From Mycobacterium rhizamassiliense (GTDB lineage: Bacteria; Actinomycetota; Actinomycetes; Mycobacteriales; Mycobacteriaceae), in the NCBI RefSeq assembly GCF_900157375.1, contig NZ_LT721901.1:4111685-4175684 (forward strand): a DNA stretch of 64,000 nt, given 5' to 3'. Each line of letters begins with the position of its first letter. The stretch's first letter is position 1. Positions 35,348 through 43,492 of this stretch are shown here, in pieces. A program made the translations under genes and the position numbers. The notes below the pieces were generated by a model. It made no database searches. It was not told the origin of the DNA and was given only the letters and a program-made list of their open reading frames with translations.

Positions 35348-35889
35348 CGCGGATCCCTTACGTTCGGCCCGAGGACATGACCGAGCGCGCGCGTGAATTG
35401 ACGCTGGAGCGTGGCAATCTCAACCTCTATCGCGTCCTGGCCAACGCGGAGAAGGTGTTCACCGGTTGGATGCTGGCCGGACGTGACGCCCTGACCAGCC
35501 CGACCCTGCCGCGGCGGCTGCGTGAACTCGTGGTCCTGCGCACCGGCTACCTCATGGACAGCCCCTACGAGCTCGGCCAGCACTACGACATAGCGCCGAC
35601 GGCCGGAGTCACGGTCGACGAGATCGAGGCGATCGCCTCCGACGATGGCTGGCGGACAAGCACTTTCGACGACGTCGAACTCGCCGTGCTGCAGCTGACC
35701 ACCGAACTCGTCACCACCCGCGGCGTCGCGCAGTCGGTGTTCGCTGCAGTGCACGGGGCCCTGGGCACCGAGGCCACCGTCGAAGTGTTGATGATCATCA
35801 GCCGCTACGCGGGCCTGGCGCTGATGCTCAACGCGCTCGAGGTCGACCTCGACGAAACCGCCCGGCTACCGAACCTGCGGGCGGACTAG
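35344..35889 (+). CDS. Carboxymuconolactone decarboxylase (CMD)-family protein, second copy
   Basis: 181 residues; ATG overlaps the first copy's stop (ATGA). Same layout: VLANAEKVFTGWMLAGRDAL, then LRELVVLRTGYLMDSPYELGQH, again with His but without CxxC. Identity with the first copy looks moderate, so the pair probably forms a heteromer or takes different substrates rather than being a recent duplication. A TetR gene follows after 47 bases. Confidence 0.85.
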   Translation: MTRIPYVRPEDMTERARELTLERGNLNLYRVLANAEKVFTGWMLAGRDALTSPTLPRRLRELVVLRTGYLMDSPYELGQHYDIAPTAGVTVDEIEAIASDDGWRTSTFDDVELAVLQLTTELVTTRGVAQSVFAAVHGALGTEATVEVLMIISRYAGLALMLNALEVDLDETARLPNLRAD

Positions 35890-35936
35890 GTGATGGCGTC
35901 TCGACGGCCCGGTTGCACCGTCGTAACGTTGCGAGG

Positions 35937-36506
35937 GTGACCGCGCAGAAGCCCCCCTCGACCCGCCTGTCAGTCAACGACTGGCTGCAGGCGGGCTACA
36001 CCCTGCTCGCCGAGCAGGGTGGACGCGCGCTGAAAGTGGAAAGCCTTTGCCAGCAGATCGGCGCCACCCGCGGCAGTTTCTATTGGCACTTCGAGGACAT
36101 GGACAGCTACCGCGCGGCGCTGGTGGAAACCTGGAATGCGTTCCTGGCACGCGACCGGCAATCGCTGGAGTCGCTCGACGCGCTGCCGCCGCGGGAACGG
36201 CTGTCCGCCATGATGACTACGTTGGTCAGCCCCCAGCACTGGATGCTGGAGCGTGCCATGCGCGAATGGGCACGCACCGACCCGATCGCCGCCGAAAACG
36301 TTCGGCAGGCCGACCGGCTGCTGCTGCGCGCCGTCGCGAAGGCGTACTGCGACTACGGTTTCAGCCCCGAGGACGCGCGGCTGCGGGCGGAGCTGACGTT
36401 CGCGGCCGGCATCGGACTGCTGCACCTGGCGGGCTCGGCGGCTCAGGCGCAAAGGGTTGCCCCGCAGCAGCGCCTGCTGGAACTCATGCTGGCCGACCCG
36501 ACCTGA
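35937..36506 (+). CDS. TetR-family transcriptional regulator
   Basis: 189 residues from GTG 35937 (a TTG 24 bases earlier is also in frame). The recognition helix is ESLCQQIGATRGSFYWHFEDM. It lies on the same strand as the aromatic operon and converges with the flavin monooxygenase gene. The stops of both genes come from one palindrome, CTGACGCGTCAG (36503-36514). Likely local control of the catabolic genes, effector unknown. Confidence 0.88.
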   Translation: MTAQKPPSTRLSVNDWLQAGYTLLAEQGGRALKVESLCQQIGATRGSFYWHFEDMDSYRAALVETWNAFLARDRQSLESLDALPPRERLSAMMTTLVSPQHWMLERAMREWARTDPIAAENVRQADRLLLRAVAKAYCDYGFSPEDARLRAELTFAAGIGLLHLAGSAAQAQRVAPQQRLLELMLADPT

Positions 36507-36510
36507 CGCG

Positions 36511-37680
36511 TCAGACCATCGGGATCGGGGAGATCTTCGCCCCGATCGCCAACGCCCCGGCCAACTCTCGACTGACGTCGTAGTCGAAGACGACGTGGCC
36601 CGCCGCGATGTCGACATCGCGCTTGGCGCGCTGCAGCGGATTGGACAAGAAGTGGGCGCTCGCGCCGGCGGCCTCCATGAGGTCGGCGATGATCGACCGG
36701 CACTCGTGCACCGTGTGCGCCGCCGCCAGCCGGGCGTCCGCGCGCACCGACCGCCGAACGGGTTCTCCCTGGGCGACGAGATTGTCGATCCCTTCAGCGG
36801 TCTCGGCGACGAGCGCGTGCAGGGCGCGCAGCCGGACCTTCGCGGTCCCGAGCCTGATCTGAGCGGCGGGCTGATCCTTCTGCGCGACACCGCTATACGC
36901 CAGCACGCGCCCGCCGAGGCGCTCGGCGAACAGCTCGGTGACCCGCTCGCAGGCGCCGAGTATCGGCATCGCCGCCGTCAGCGAGAGCGCGGGCACCAGC
37001 GGCCACCGGTACGTCGGCGCGTCATGGGCGCGCGCGCCGGGTGCGGTGCCGCCGTAGATGTCGGCCACGGTGGCGATGCGGTGCTCGGGGACGAAGGCGT
37101 CGGTGATGACGATGTCGTGGGAGCCGGTGCCCCGCATGCCCGCGGTGTGCCAGACGTCGTCGACCTGGACCTCGCCGGCGGGCACCACCACGAGCGCTGG
37201 AACGATGCCGTCCTGCCGTTCGAGCAGCGCACCGACGATCACCCAGTCGGCGTCCATCGAGCCCGTCGCCCACGACCACCTGCCGGTCACGCGCACACCG
37301 CCGTCCGCCGGGGCGCCACGGCCGGTCGGGGCCAGCGGGGCGGGCGCCAGCACCGGGCCCGCCGCAAACACTTCCTCCTGCAGCTGCGGGTCGAACAGCG
37401 ACAGCATCCAGTTGTGCAGCGCATAGAACCCCAAAGTCCAAGCGCTGGAAGCACACCCGTGTGCCATCCGCCGGATCGGTTCCAGGAGTTCGGGAAACGA
37501 CGCCTGGATGCCGCCGAAGCGGGCCGGAAGCAGCAGCCGGAACAGGTCCGTCTGCCTGAACTCGTCGACCGTCGCCGCGGGCAGGCGGCGCAGCTGCTCG
37601 GCCTCGTCGGCGCGCTCGGCTAGGCGCGCGACGAACTCGTCGGTGATGCCGTGCAACGAGCGGCTAGCGACCGCGGTCAT
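36511..37680 (-). CDS. HsaA-like group D flavin monooxygenase (acyl-CoA dehydrogenase fold)
   Basis: 389 residues. Overall acyl-CoA-dehydrogenase fold, but without the catalytic Glu region; instead it has the features of two-component aromatic hydroxylases: N-terminal ADEAEQLRRLPAATVDEFR, then CASSAWTLGFYALHNWMLSLF, WSWATGSMDADWVIVGA and GMRGTGSHDI, ending RDVDIAAGHVVFDYD. HsaA in mycobacteria ortho-hydroxylates a steroid-derived phenol using reduced flavin from a separate reductase, which is not encoded here. It faces the dioxygenase operon, so hydroxylation followed by intradiol cleavage is a plausible joint route. An inverted repeat lies just upstream of its start. Confidence 0.85.
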   Translation of the reverse strand: MTAVASRSLHGITDEFVARLAERADEAEQLRRLPAATVDEFRQTDLFRLLLPARFGGIQASFPELLEPIRRMAHGCASSAWTLGFYALHNWMLSLFDPQLQEEVFAAGPVLAPAPLAPTGRGAPADGGVRVTGRWSWATGSMDADWVIVGALLERQDGIVPALVVVPAGEVQVDDVWHTAGMRGTGSHDIVITDAFVPEHRIATVADIYGGTAPGARAHDAPTYRWPLVPALSLTAAMPILGACERVTELFAERLGGRVLAYSGVAQKDQPAAQIRLGTAKVRLRALHALVAETAEGIDNLVAQGEPVRRSVRADARLAAAHTVHECRSIIADLMEAAGASAHFLSNPLQRAKRDVDIAAGHVVFDYDVSRELAGALAIGAKISPIPMV

Positions 37681-37692
37681 GCGGCCACACTA

Positions 37693-37710
37693 ACATACTT
37701 TTTAGTATGT
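37693..37710. promoter_or_regulatory. 18-bp inverted repeat upstream of the flavin monooxygenase
   Basis: ACATACT-TTTT-AGTATGT, perfect 7-bp arms, 13 bases upstream of the ATG at 37680 and very AT-rich for this genome. It fits an operator, possibly for the neighbouring TetR. A terminator is less likely because no T-run follows on either strand. Confidence 0.5.
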
Positions 37711-37724
37711 AAAGCTGGCGGGCC

Positions 37725-38489
37725 TTAGTTGCCGAAGCCGCCGCCGGTAGGTCCGTGCACCTGCGCCGCCGGTGCGCCGGGGCCTGCGTCGATTCGGCTG
37801 GCGGCAAATGCCGCACCCTTGTCGATCATGGCGCCGTCGTCGGCGTAGGTGTCGTGGGCGGCGAAGTTCATGCCGTCCGAGCACACCGGGTCGTCGGTGG
37901 CGCACACCTTGATCGTCTTGCCCTGATACGTCGGCCCGATGACAAGTGGCGGCTGGCCCAGGAAGTTCATCGCCCGGACGTTCGGCGTTCCGAACAGCAC
38001 GACGGCGGCGACGTGGTTGGCGATGTCGGGGGACAGCGGCTTGGGCACCGTCGCGGGGTCGACGCCGTCGGGCACTTGCGCGGAGGTGACGAAGCCCATC
38101 ACGGCCGCGCCTTGCGAAAACCCGCTGAGCACCATCTTGGTCTTGGGGCAGCTGCCAGCCTCGGAGATGACGTGGGTGGTCGCGTCCCTGATGCCGTCCA
38201 GGCCGGTGGACCACTCGTTGCTGGCGGGGTAGTTGACCGCGTAGACGTCGACGGACTTTCCGGGTTCGCGCCCGCGCAGGTTGTCGACAAAGGCCTGCCC
38301 GGTCGGGCCGACACCCGGGTCCTCACCGGTGCCGCGGGCAAACACCACCTGCGCATCGGGGCAGGCGTCCGCGGACGCCATGGGGGCGTCAAGGACAAGG
38401 GCGGAGCCGCCTACGCTCCACGCTGTCATCACGAGGGGGCCGACAAAACGAGTGATGTGACCGACGATCATGCCGCAATTTTTGCCCAT
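37725..38489 (-). CDS. Secreted cutinase-family esterase
   Basis: About 254 residues. An N-terminal hydrophobic segment ends near MASADACPDA, consistent with Sec export. The cutinase core follows: VVFARGTGEDPGVG (oxyanion region), the nucleophile in LSGFSQGAAVMG (Ser at about 125), then the disulfide and catalytic Asp in CATDDPVCSDG and the His in FAAHDTYADDG. Mycobacterial cutinase-like proteins act as lipases, phospholipases or thioesterases at the envelope. ATG 38489 and ATG 38471 are both possible starts. Confidence 0.9.
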   Translation of the reverse strand: MGKNCGMIVGHITRFVGPLVMTAWSVGGSALVLDAPMASADACPDAQVVFARGTGEDPGVGPTGQAFVDNLRGREPGKSVDVYAVNYPASNEWSTGLDGIRDATTHVISEAGSCPKTKMVLSGFSQGAAVMGFVTSAQVPDGVDPATVPKPLSPDIANHVAAVVLFGTPNVRAMNFLGQPPLVIGPTYQGKTIKVCATDDPVCSDGMNFAAHDTYADDGAMIDKGAAFAASRIDAGPGAPAAQVHGPTGGGFGN

Positions 38490-38506
38490 ACCAGTGCATT
38501 CCAAAC

Positions 38507-38836
38507 GTGAGTACGGATACGTTCACAACCATTCCTGCACAACGCGACCACATGCACAAGGCGAAACGCCGAGGCTCACACTCTTCTCAAGTTGCGGCGT
38601 TTGCTTCTGCCGCCGATCGGTCGGGTGGCGGGAGCTCGCCGGGCACGCAGCGGATGGCCGAAAAGCTCACGCGCAGAGGTGGATTCAAGGAGATTTGCCG
38701 GGAGCGCACGCGCGCCGGGAAAGCAGCGCGTCGTGCCGAGAGAGCTAGCCGGTGGCGCCGAAGATTTTCGTCACACGCAGTACGCGCGTTGCCAGGAAGA
38801 TCGGTGAGAAGATCACAACAGCGGTCGCCGCGGTGA
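38507..38836 (+). CDS. Possible small basic protein (weak)
   Basis: 109 residues from GTG 38507, divergent from the cutinase. Strongly Arg/Lys/Ser-rich with MHKAKRRGSHSS and RRGGFKEICRERTRAGKAAR; no signal peptide or recognised domain. Codon positions are not clearly protein-like, and no good ribosome site precedes it. If it is not a gene, then 38490-38976 is about 490 bases without coding. Confidence 0.3.
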   Translation: MSTDTFTTIPAQRDHMHKAKRRGSHSSQVAAFASAADRSGGGSSPGTQRMAEKLTRRGGFKEICRERTRAGKAARRAERASRWRRRFSSHAVRALPGRSVRRSQQRSPR

Positions 38837-38976
38837 TCGCGCGTGGCGTGAGCTGCCGGGGATTGGCTGGTTGATGCCAGGCCACCCCGAGATCTACGCC
38901 GCGGCCGGCGGCGGTGTCCATGCCCGCCCGGAAACTCTTCGCTGGATACCGGAATCCGCATTGCTACCATCACGCG

Positions 38977-39738
38977 ATGAGCGGTCAGCGGCTTTCGAGA
39001 CGCGATGTCTTCAAAGTTGCCGGTGCCGCGCCGGCGATCCTGACCGTCGCGACGGTCGGCGCCCCGCGCGCGGCGGCCGGGGTTGCCGGGTCGGCCGTCT
39101 TTCTCGACCCGGGGCACAACGCCGTGAACGACGCATCGATCGCGCAGCAAGTGCCCAACGGCCGCGGGGGCACCAAGCCATGCAACACGTCGGGGACCGC
39201 CACCGACGACGGCTATTCGGAGCACGCGTTCAACTGGGCCGTGGTCGGCCTGATCAACGATTCGCTCAACCAGATGGGGGTGCGCACCCAGCTGTCCCGC
39301 GACAGCGACAACGCCGTGGGGCCCTGCATCGATCAGCGCGCGGCCCAGGCAAACGCGATGCGGCCCGACGCGATCGTCAGCATCCACGCCGACGGCGGTC
39401 CCGCCTCCGGCAGCGGATTCCACGTGAACTACTCCAGCCCGCCGTTGAACGACGTGCAGGCGGGCCCCGCCGTCCAGCTGGCCCAGACGATGCGTGATGC
39501 CCTGGCCCAGGCCGGTTTTCACCCGTCCACCTACCTCGGGTCCGACGGTCTATACGGTCGGGCCGACCTGGCCGGCCTGAACCTCGCGCAGTATCCGGCC
39601 GTCCTCGTCGAGCTCGGCAACATGAAGAACGCCGACGATGCCGCGCGGATGGAAAGCGCCGACGGGAGGGCGCGGTATGCGGCTGCCGTCACGCAGGGGA
39701 TCGTCGCGTTCCTCAACGCGAAGCCGGCAACCGGCTGA
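38977..39738 (+). CDS. N-acetylmuramoyl-L-alanine amidase, Ami1/Rv3717-like, with Tat signal
   Basis: 253 residues from ATG 38977. It cleaves the bond between MurNAc and L-alanine in peptidoglycan. The N-terminus is a twin-arginine signal (LSRRDVFKVAGAAPAILTVA). The Amidase_3 zinc ligands are His in FLDPGHN, Glu in YSEHAFNW, and His in SIHADGGP; the catalytic Glu is in VLVELGNMKN. It closely matches what I recall of M. tuberculosis Ami1, including GRGGTKPC and GLYGRADLAGLNLAQYP, though Ami1 has a Sec-type N-terminus. So this may be a second, Tat-exported paralogue. Confidence 0.9.
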   Translation: MSGQRLSRRDVFKVAGAAPAILTVATVGAPRAAAGVAGSAVFLDPGHNAVNDASIAQQVPNGRGGTKPCNTSGTATDDGYSEHAFNWAVVGLINDSLNQMGVRTQLSRDSDNAVGPCIDQRAAQANAMRPDAIVSIHADGGPASGSGFHVNYSSPPLNDVQAGPAVQLAQTMRDALAQAGFHPSTYLGSDGLYGRADLAGLNLAQYPAVLVELGNMKNADDAARMESADGRARYAAAVTQGIVAFLNAKPATG

Positions 39739-39929
39739 TCATGGATCCGGTAGTCGATCTCGTGCTCGGCGTCGGGGCCAGTTTCGTCCGCAGACGTCCT
39801 GATGTGATCGGTCACGGGCCACCTCGCACGGCGTATCAGGGCAAGCGTTGCGACGGACATGATGTTAACTAACCGCGCCACCCGCCATGCCCCGTTCCCG
39901 GCGCGGCGTCATGATGAACGTTGAACGTT

Positions 39930-40631
39930 GTGGTTAAGGCGCTGTTGTTCGATGTGCAGGGGACGGCGACGGATTTCTTTTCGACGGTCTGCGACGAGGC
40001 GCGGCGGATCGGCGCCGGCCGGCACCCCGATGCCAATTGGCCCGACGTGGTGCGGCGTTGGCGGGCGGCTTACTTCGCGGCGCTGGAGGCGGCGTCCGGG
40101 CGTGCCGACGGGTGGGTCTCGGTGCACTCGGTCTACCGCGACGCGCTGGACGCCGTGTTGGACGAGCATGGCCTCGCGGGATTTTCAGTCGCCGAGCGCG
40201 AGGAACTCACGTTGGCCTGGCAGCGCCTGCGGCCGTGGCCCGACGTGGTGGCCGGGCTGACGCGGCTGAAGGACCGGTACACGTTGGCCACGCTGTCGAA
40301 CGCCGACGTATGCGCCGTCGTCAACATCTCCAAGCGGGCCGAATTGCCATGGGATGCCGTCTTCGCCGCGGAGATGGCGGGGGTGTTCAAGCCCGACCCG
40401 GCGATCTACCGGATGGCCGCGACCTACCTCGGCCTCGATGCCGGCGAGATCATGATGGTGGCAAGCCACAAGTACGACATCCGTGCGGCCGGCGCTCTCG
40501 GCTTCCGGACGGCGTTCGTCGCGCGCCCGCTGGAATTCGGAGTCGACGGTGAGGTGGACGTGGCCTACTCGGACGAATTCGACGTCAACGCAGCCGACTT
40601 CCTCGACCTTGCGCAGCAGCTCGGCTGCTGA
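39930..40631 (+). CDS. HAD-superfamily hydrolase, 2-haloacid dehalogenase type II-like
   Basis: 233 residues from GTG 39930 (TTG 39921 also possible). Nucleophile Asp in ALLFDVQGTATDF; motif II Ser in LATLSNADV; Lys in VFKPDPAIY; motif IV in VASHKYDIRAAGALG. The S-H-x-x-D motif IV and cap with W-P-D-V match L-2-haloacid dehalogenases. In that subfamily the residue two after the nucleophile is normally Tyr; here it is Gln. Substrate might be a haloacid or a phosphate ester. Convergent with the next gene. Confidence 0.82.
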   Translation: MVKALLFDVQGTATDFFSTVCDEARRIGAGRHPDANWPDVVRRWRAAYFAALEAASGRADGWVSVHSVYRDALDAVLDEHGLAGFSVAEREELTLAWQRLRPWPDVVAGLTRLKDRYTLATLSNADVCAVVNISKRAELPWDAVFAAEMAGVFKPDPAIYRMAATYLGLDAGEIMMVASHKYDIRAAGALGFRTAFVARPLEFGVDGEVDVAYSDEFDVNAADFLDLAQQLGC

Positions 40632-40635
40632 CGTG

Positions 40636-41082
40636 TCAGCGGTGCGCGGACCCCGTCAGCGGCTGGCCGTTGCCTGCCTGCAGCAGGCAGATCAGCGTGC
40701 TGGGCAGCGGGTTGGCCGCGGTGCGATCCTGGTTCGAGTCGATGAGATAGTTGATGGAAAACTGGCCGCTGTCAAGGGTTTTGCCCGTGTACGGCGCGAG
40801 TCCCGCGGTGCAGTCGCGGTTGGCGACGTTGGCAATGGCGGTGTCCACGGCCATCGGTGCGCGCAGGTAGACCTCGGCCAAATGCGCTGTGCTGCAGTCG
40901 ACAATGGTGACCGTCACCCGGCTGAGGTCGGCGGGCGGCAGGTCGGCCACGCAATCGCCGACCTGGAGGTTGATCCACTTCTCGGTGTGTGAGCCGAGCG
41001 GCGGCGCCGCCGTGGCGTTGGCCCCGCTCAGCACTGCGACCGCTGCCAGGCCGCAGACCGCCTGAAGGCTTCGCATCCGCAT
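40636..41082 (-). CDS. Secreted septum-formation-domain protein
   Basis: 148 residues, ATG 41082 with GAGGAGG upstream. Signal peptide MRMRSLQAVCGLAAVAVLSG, cleaved near TAAPP. The mature part has the Septum_form pattern LQVGDCVAD...VTIVDCSTAHLAEVYLRA, with paired cysteines and the His-x-x-E-V element, and a later C pair (NRDCTAG, LICLLQ). The name of the family comes from one actinobacterial protein; function in mycobacteria is unknown. 35 bases downstream of the SnoaL-like gene on the same strand. Confidence 0.75.
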   Translation of the reverse strand: MRMRSLQAVCGLAAVAVLSGANATAAPPLGSHTEKWINLQVGDCVADLPPADLSRVTVTIVDCSTAHLAEVYLRAPMAVDTAIANVANRDCTAGLAPYTGKTLDSGQFSINYLIDSNQDRTAANPLPSTLICLLQAGNGQPLTGSAHR

Positions 41083-41117
41083 GGCGGCCTCCTCGAAATG
41101 TCGCTGAGCGGGGGAGT

Positions 41118-41681
41118 TTAGCCCCCGTTGAGCGCCGGCGGCACCGTATTCAGCAGGGCCAGGTCCGGCTTTTCCGATGACATTGACAGCAGCCCTTTGA
41201 CGGCGCGCGCCGCCAGCAGCCAGTTCGACGGCTTCTTCAGGTCCAGGCCACCCAGCAGCTGTTTGATCATGGTCAGGGTGTCGAAGTAAATGCGTTCGCA
41301 GACAAGCGTTTCGGTGTCGTCAAACACGAAATACGCGTTCATCCGGACCCGGAACCGGCTGCCGGTGGGCGGAACCTTGCCGAGGAAGCCCCGGTGCGTA
41401 CCCATCAACCAGAACTCGACGATCACGGCGTCGGCGCTGTGCCGCAGCGCGATGATCTCGTGGTCCTGATCGGGAAACGCCGTGCGGGTGTAGTTGTAGT
41501 AGCCACGCACCGCGTCGTTTCCGTCGTGGATGACCAGCTGCGGGATCAGCTCGTAATGCGGGTGCGGGAACGTCGACAGCACGTCGTCCCAGTCCTGGCG
41601 GACCTCGTCGTGAAAGTGGTCGAGCACGAGCTTCTGGCGCGCGGCCAGCACCTCGGGAGCGGGAAACGCGGGGATGGTCAC
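41118..41681 (-). CDS. SnoaL-like / NTF2-fold protein
   Basis: 187 residues, GTG start at 41681. Cone-shaped NTF2 fold with HPHYELIPQLVIHDGNDAVRGYY and PTGSRFRVRMNAYFVFDD, as in polyketide cyclases and SnoaL-type isomerases/hydrolases. It follows the CYP124 gene by 30 bases; a perfect palindrome occupies the gap and overlaps the P450 stop. That suggests independent control of this gene by a repressor shared with the DsbA-like gene at 7035. Reaction unknown. Confidence 0.8.
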   Translation of the reverse strand: MTIPAFPAPEVLAARQKLVLDHFHDEVRQDWDDVLSTFPHPHYELIPQLVIHDGNDAVRGYYNYTRTAFPDQDHEIIALRHSADAVIVEFWLMGTHRGFLGKVPPTGSRFRVRMNAYFVFDDTETLVCERIYFDTLTMIKQLLGGLDLKKPSNWLLAARAVKGLLSMSSEKPDLALLNTVPPALNGG

Positions 41682-41698
41682 GTGCTCAGCGTAATCCC

Positions 41699-41716
41699 GC
41701 TAGCGCATGCGCTAGC
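41699..41716. promoter_or_regulatory. Perfect 18-bp palindrome, candidate operator (copy 2 of 2)
   Basis: GCTAGCGCATGCGCTAGC, symmetric over all 18 bases. It contains the CYP124 stop codon and sits 18 bases upstream of the SnoaL-like start. Copy 1, with one mismatch, is at 6979-6996. Confidence 0.5.
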
Positions 41717-43001
41717 AGGACCAGGAGACCGGCAGCCGCTTGATGCCGTGAATGAACTGCGACAGCAGGCGCGCCGGCTTGCCGGTGACGGTGATGTCGG
41801 GGATCTCGCGGCGCAATTCGTCGAAGACGACCCGGATCTCGCGGCGAGCCAGATTGGCGCCCAGGCAGAAGTGCGCGCCACCGCCGCCGAAGCCGAGATG
41901 CGGATTGGGGTCGCGGGCGACGTCGAACGCCCAAGGATTGTCGAACCGTGATTCGTCGCGGTTGGCCGAGTTGTAGTACAGCGCGGCCTTGTCGCCGGCC
42001 GCCATCTTGACTCCGCTCAACTCGAAGTCGCGAGTCAGAGTGCGCCGCATGTAGATCACCGGGGACGCCCATCGCACGATCTCCTCGACGGCGGTGGGTG
42101 TCAGCTCGTCGAAGTTGGCCCACCACTTCTCCCGTTGTTCGGGGAAGCGGGACAGGGCCAGCACGCCGTGGCTGATCGCGTTGCGCGTGGTTTCGTTGCC
42201 CGCCACCACCAGCAGGATGAAGAACGACGCGATCTCCTGGGAGCTGAGCCGGTCGCCGTCGACCTCGGCCTCCACCAGAGCCGAGGTCAGGTCGTCGTGG
42301 TGGTTGGACCGGCGGTCCTCGGCCAGCGCGGCGGCGTAGGCGCCGATGTCGATCGAAACCTGCATGAACTCTTCGAAGTCCAGTGTCAGATCGGGATCGC
42401 CGAACCCGAGAATCACGTTGGTCCAGTGGAAGATTCGTTGATGATCCTCCTCGGGGATTCCCATCATGTCGCAGATGACCTGCAGCGGCAGCGGCCCGGC
42501 GAGCTCGGTCACCAGGTCGGCCTCGCCGTCGGGATGGTTGGCCTTCAGCGAGGTGACCAACCGGTGCGCCCGCTCCCGCACCGAATTCTCAATGCGGGCA
42601 ACCACTTTCGGGGTGAAGGCCCTGCTGACGATCGAGCGCAGCCGCTGGTGTCGCGGGTCGTCCAGCACGATCATCGATCCGAAGTACTCGGCCAACTCCG
42701 GCGTCTGCTCGGCGATCGTGATGCCACCGGCGGAGCTGAAGATGTCGGGGTGACGACTGGCGAAGTGGACGTCGTCGAGCTTGGTCAGTGCCCAGTACCC
42801 ACCGCCGGATTCAAACCCCTCCATCTCGATCGCCGGCCAGAACGAAATCGGGGCTTCCCGGCGCAGGGTGGCGAACGCGGCGTCGCGGACGTCGTCGTTG
42901 CGCACCCAGAAGTCGAGCGACTGAAATTGGATCTCAGCAAGCGGAATCTCGGGCGGCGGTGTCCCGTTCGGTCGCGTCGGAATGCCTGTCTCGAGGCTCA
43001 C
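41712..43001 (-). CDS. cyp124: Cytochrome P450 CYP124 (methyl-branched lipid omega-hydroxylase)
   Basis: 429 residues from GTG 43001, AAGGAG six bases ahead. The sequence follows CYP124A1 of M. tuberculosis (Rv2266) nearly throughout: NGTPPPEIPLAEI, TLRREAPISFWPAIE, DDPRHQRLRSIVSRAFTPK, AGNETTRNAISHGVLAL (I helix) and FGGGGAHFCLGANLARREI, with the heme cysteine at residue 379, the same number I recall for CYP124A1. It hydroxylates terminal methyl groups of branched fatty alcohols and sterol side chains. The synteny of the following 20 kb with Rv2251-Rv2264c supports orthology. A heme-adjacent Gly-rich loop and ExxR (EEIVR) are intact. Confidence 0.92.
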   Translation of the reverse strand: MSLETGIPTRPNGTPPPEIPLAEIQFQSLDFWVRNDDVRDAAFATLRREAPISFWPAIEMEGFESGGGYWALTKLDDVHFASRHPDIFSSAGGITIAEQTPELAEYFGSMIVLDDPRHQRLRSIVSRAFTPKVVARIENSVRERAHRLVTSLKANHPDGEADLVTELAGPLPLQVICDMMGIPEEDHQRIFHWTNVILGFGDPDLTLDFEEFMQVSIDIGAYAAALAEDRRSNHHDDLTSALVEAEVDGDRLSSQEIASFFILLVVAGNETTRNAISHGVLALSRFPEQREKWWANFDELTPTAVEEIVRWASPVIYMRRTLTRDFELSGVKMAAGDKAALYYNSANRDESRFDNPWAFDVARDPNPHLGFGGGGAHFCLGANLARREIRVVFDELRREIPDITVTGKPARLLSQFIHGIKRLPVSWSC

Positions 43002-43052
43002 CTAGATCTCCTTCGACGATGAAGAGGTGACATCGACGAGCCTAGACCGGAA

Positions 43053-43406
43053 TCAGTGCGTACAGGCCGTTCTCGCGGGCGTGCCAACGGTTGCTGTCGC
43101 ATTGCTGACCACGTTGCCGTCGATGGTGATCTTGCAGGAGATCGGGCCCGGGCCCTGCGCGCTGATGACGAACACCTGGCCGCCGAAGGCGGTGAACTGC
43201 GTCTTCCACGGCAGCGGCGCGTTGGCCTGGTGTTGCTGGCCGGTGTCGGTTTGGTACGAGATGTAGGTGGCCACCGCGGGACCGTTGACCTCGTAGAGGA
43301 CCGTCGGGAACCTGTCCGCGTGTGCCACCCCGCACGCGTTTGCGAATCCGACACCAATCGCGAGCAGGAGCGCGGGACCGCCGAGATGCTTCGTCATAGT
43401 TTGCAT
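43053..43406 (-). CDS. MmpS-type secreted protein
   Basis: 117 residues; ATG 43406 preceded by AGGTGAC. The signal peptide (LGGPALLLAIGVGFANACG, cleavage near AHA) replaces the membrane anchor of true MmpS proteins. The mature domain has the MmpS beta-sandwich pattern VLYEVNGPAVATYISYQTDTG, APLPWKTQF, SAQGPGPISCKITIDG and a final cysteine. Stand-alone secreted versions without an MmpL partner exist in mycobacteria. Upstream of CYP124 on the same strand. Confidence 0.78.
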   Translation of the reverse strand: MQTMTKHLGGPALLLAIGVGFANACGVAHADRFPTVLYEVNGPAVATYISYQTDTGQQHQANAPLPWKTQFTAFGGQVFVISAQGPGPISCKITIDGNVVSNATATVGTPARTACTH

Positions 43407-43492
43407 CGTGTCACCTAGCGGGACGGGGTGCTAGAGGTCACCGACCCGCACGCTTAATGTGAGGCGGGGGGCTGACGATCGGAAGGGTGAGT

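Noticed and set aside
38587..39522. 311-codon minus-strand frame opposite the amidase
   Set aside because: No motif, and it would run antisense through a complete Tat-exported amidase.
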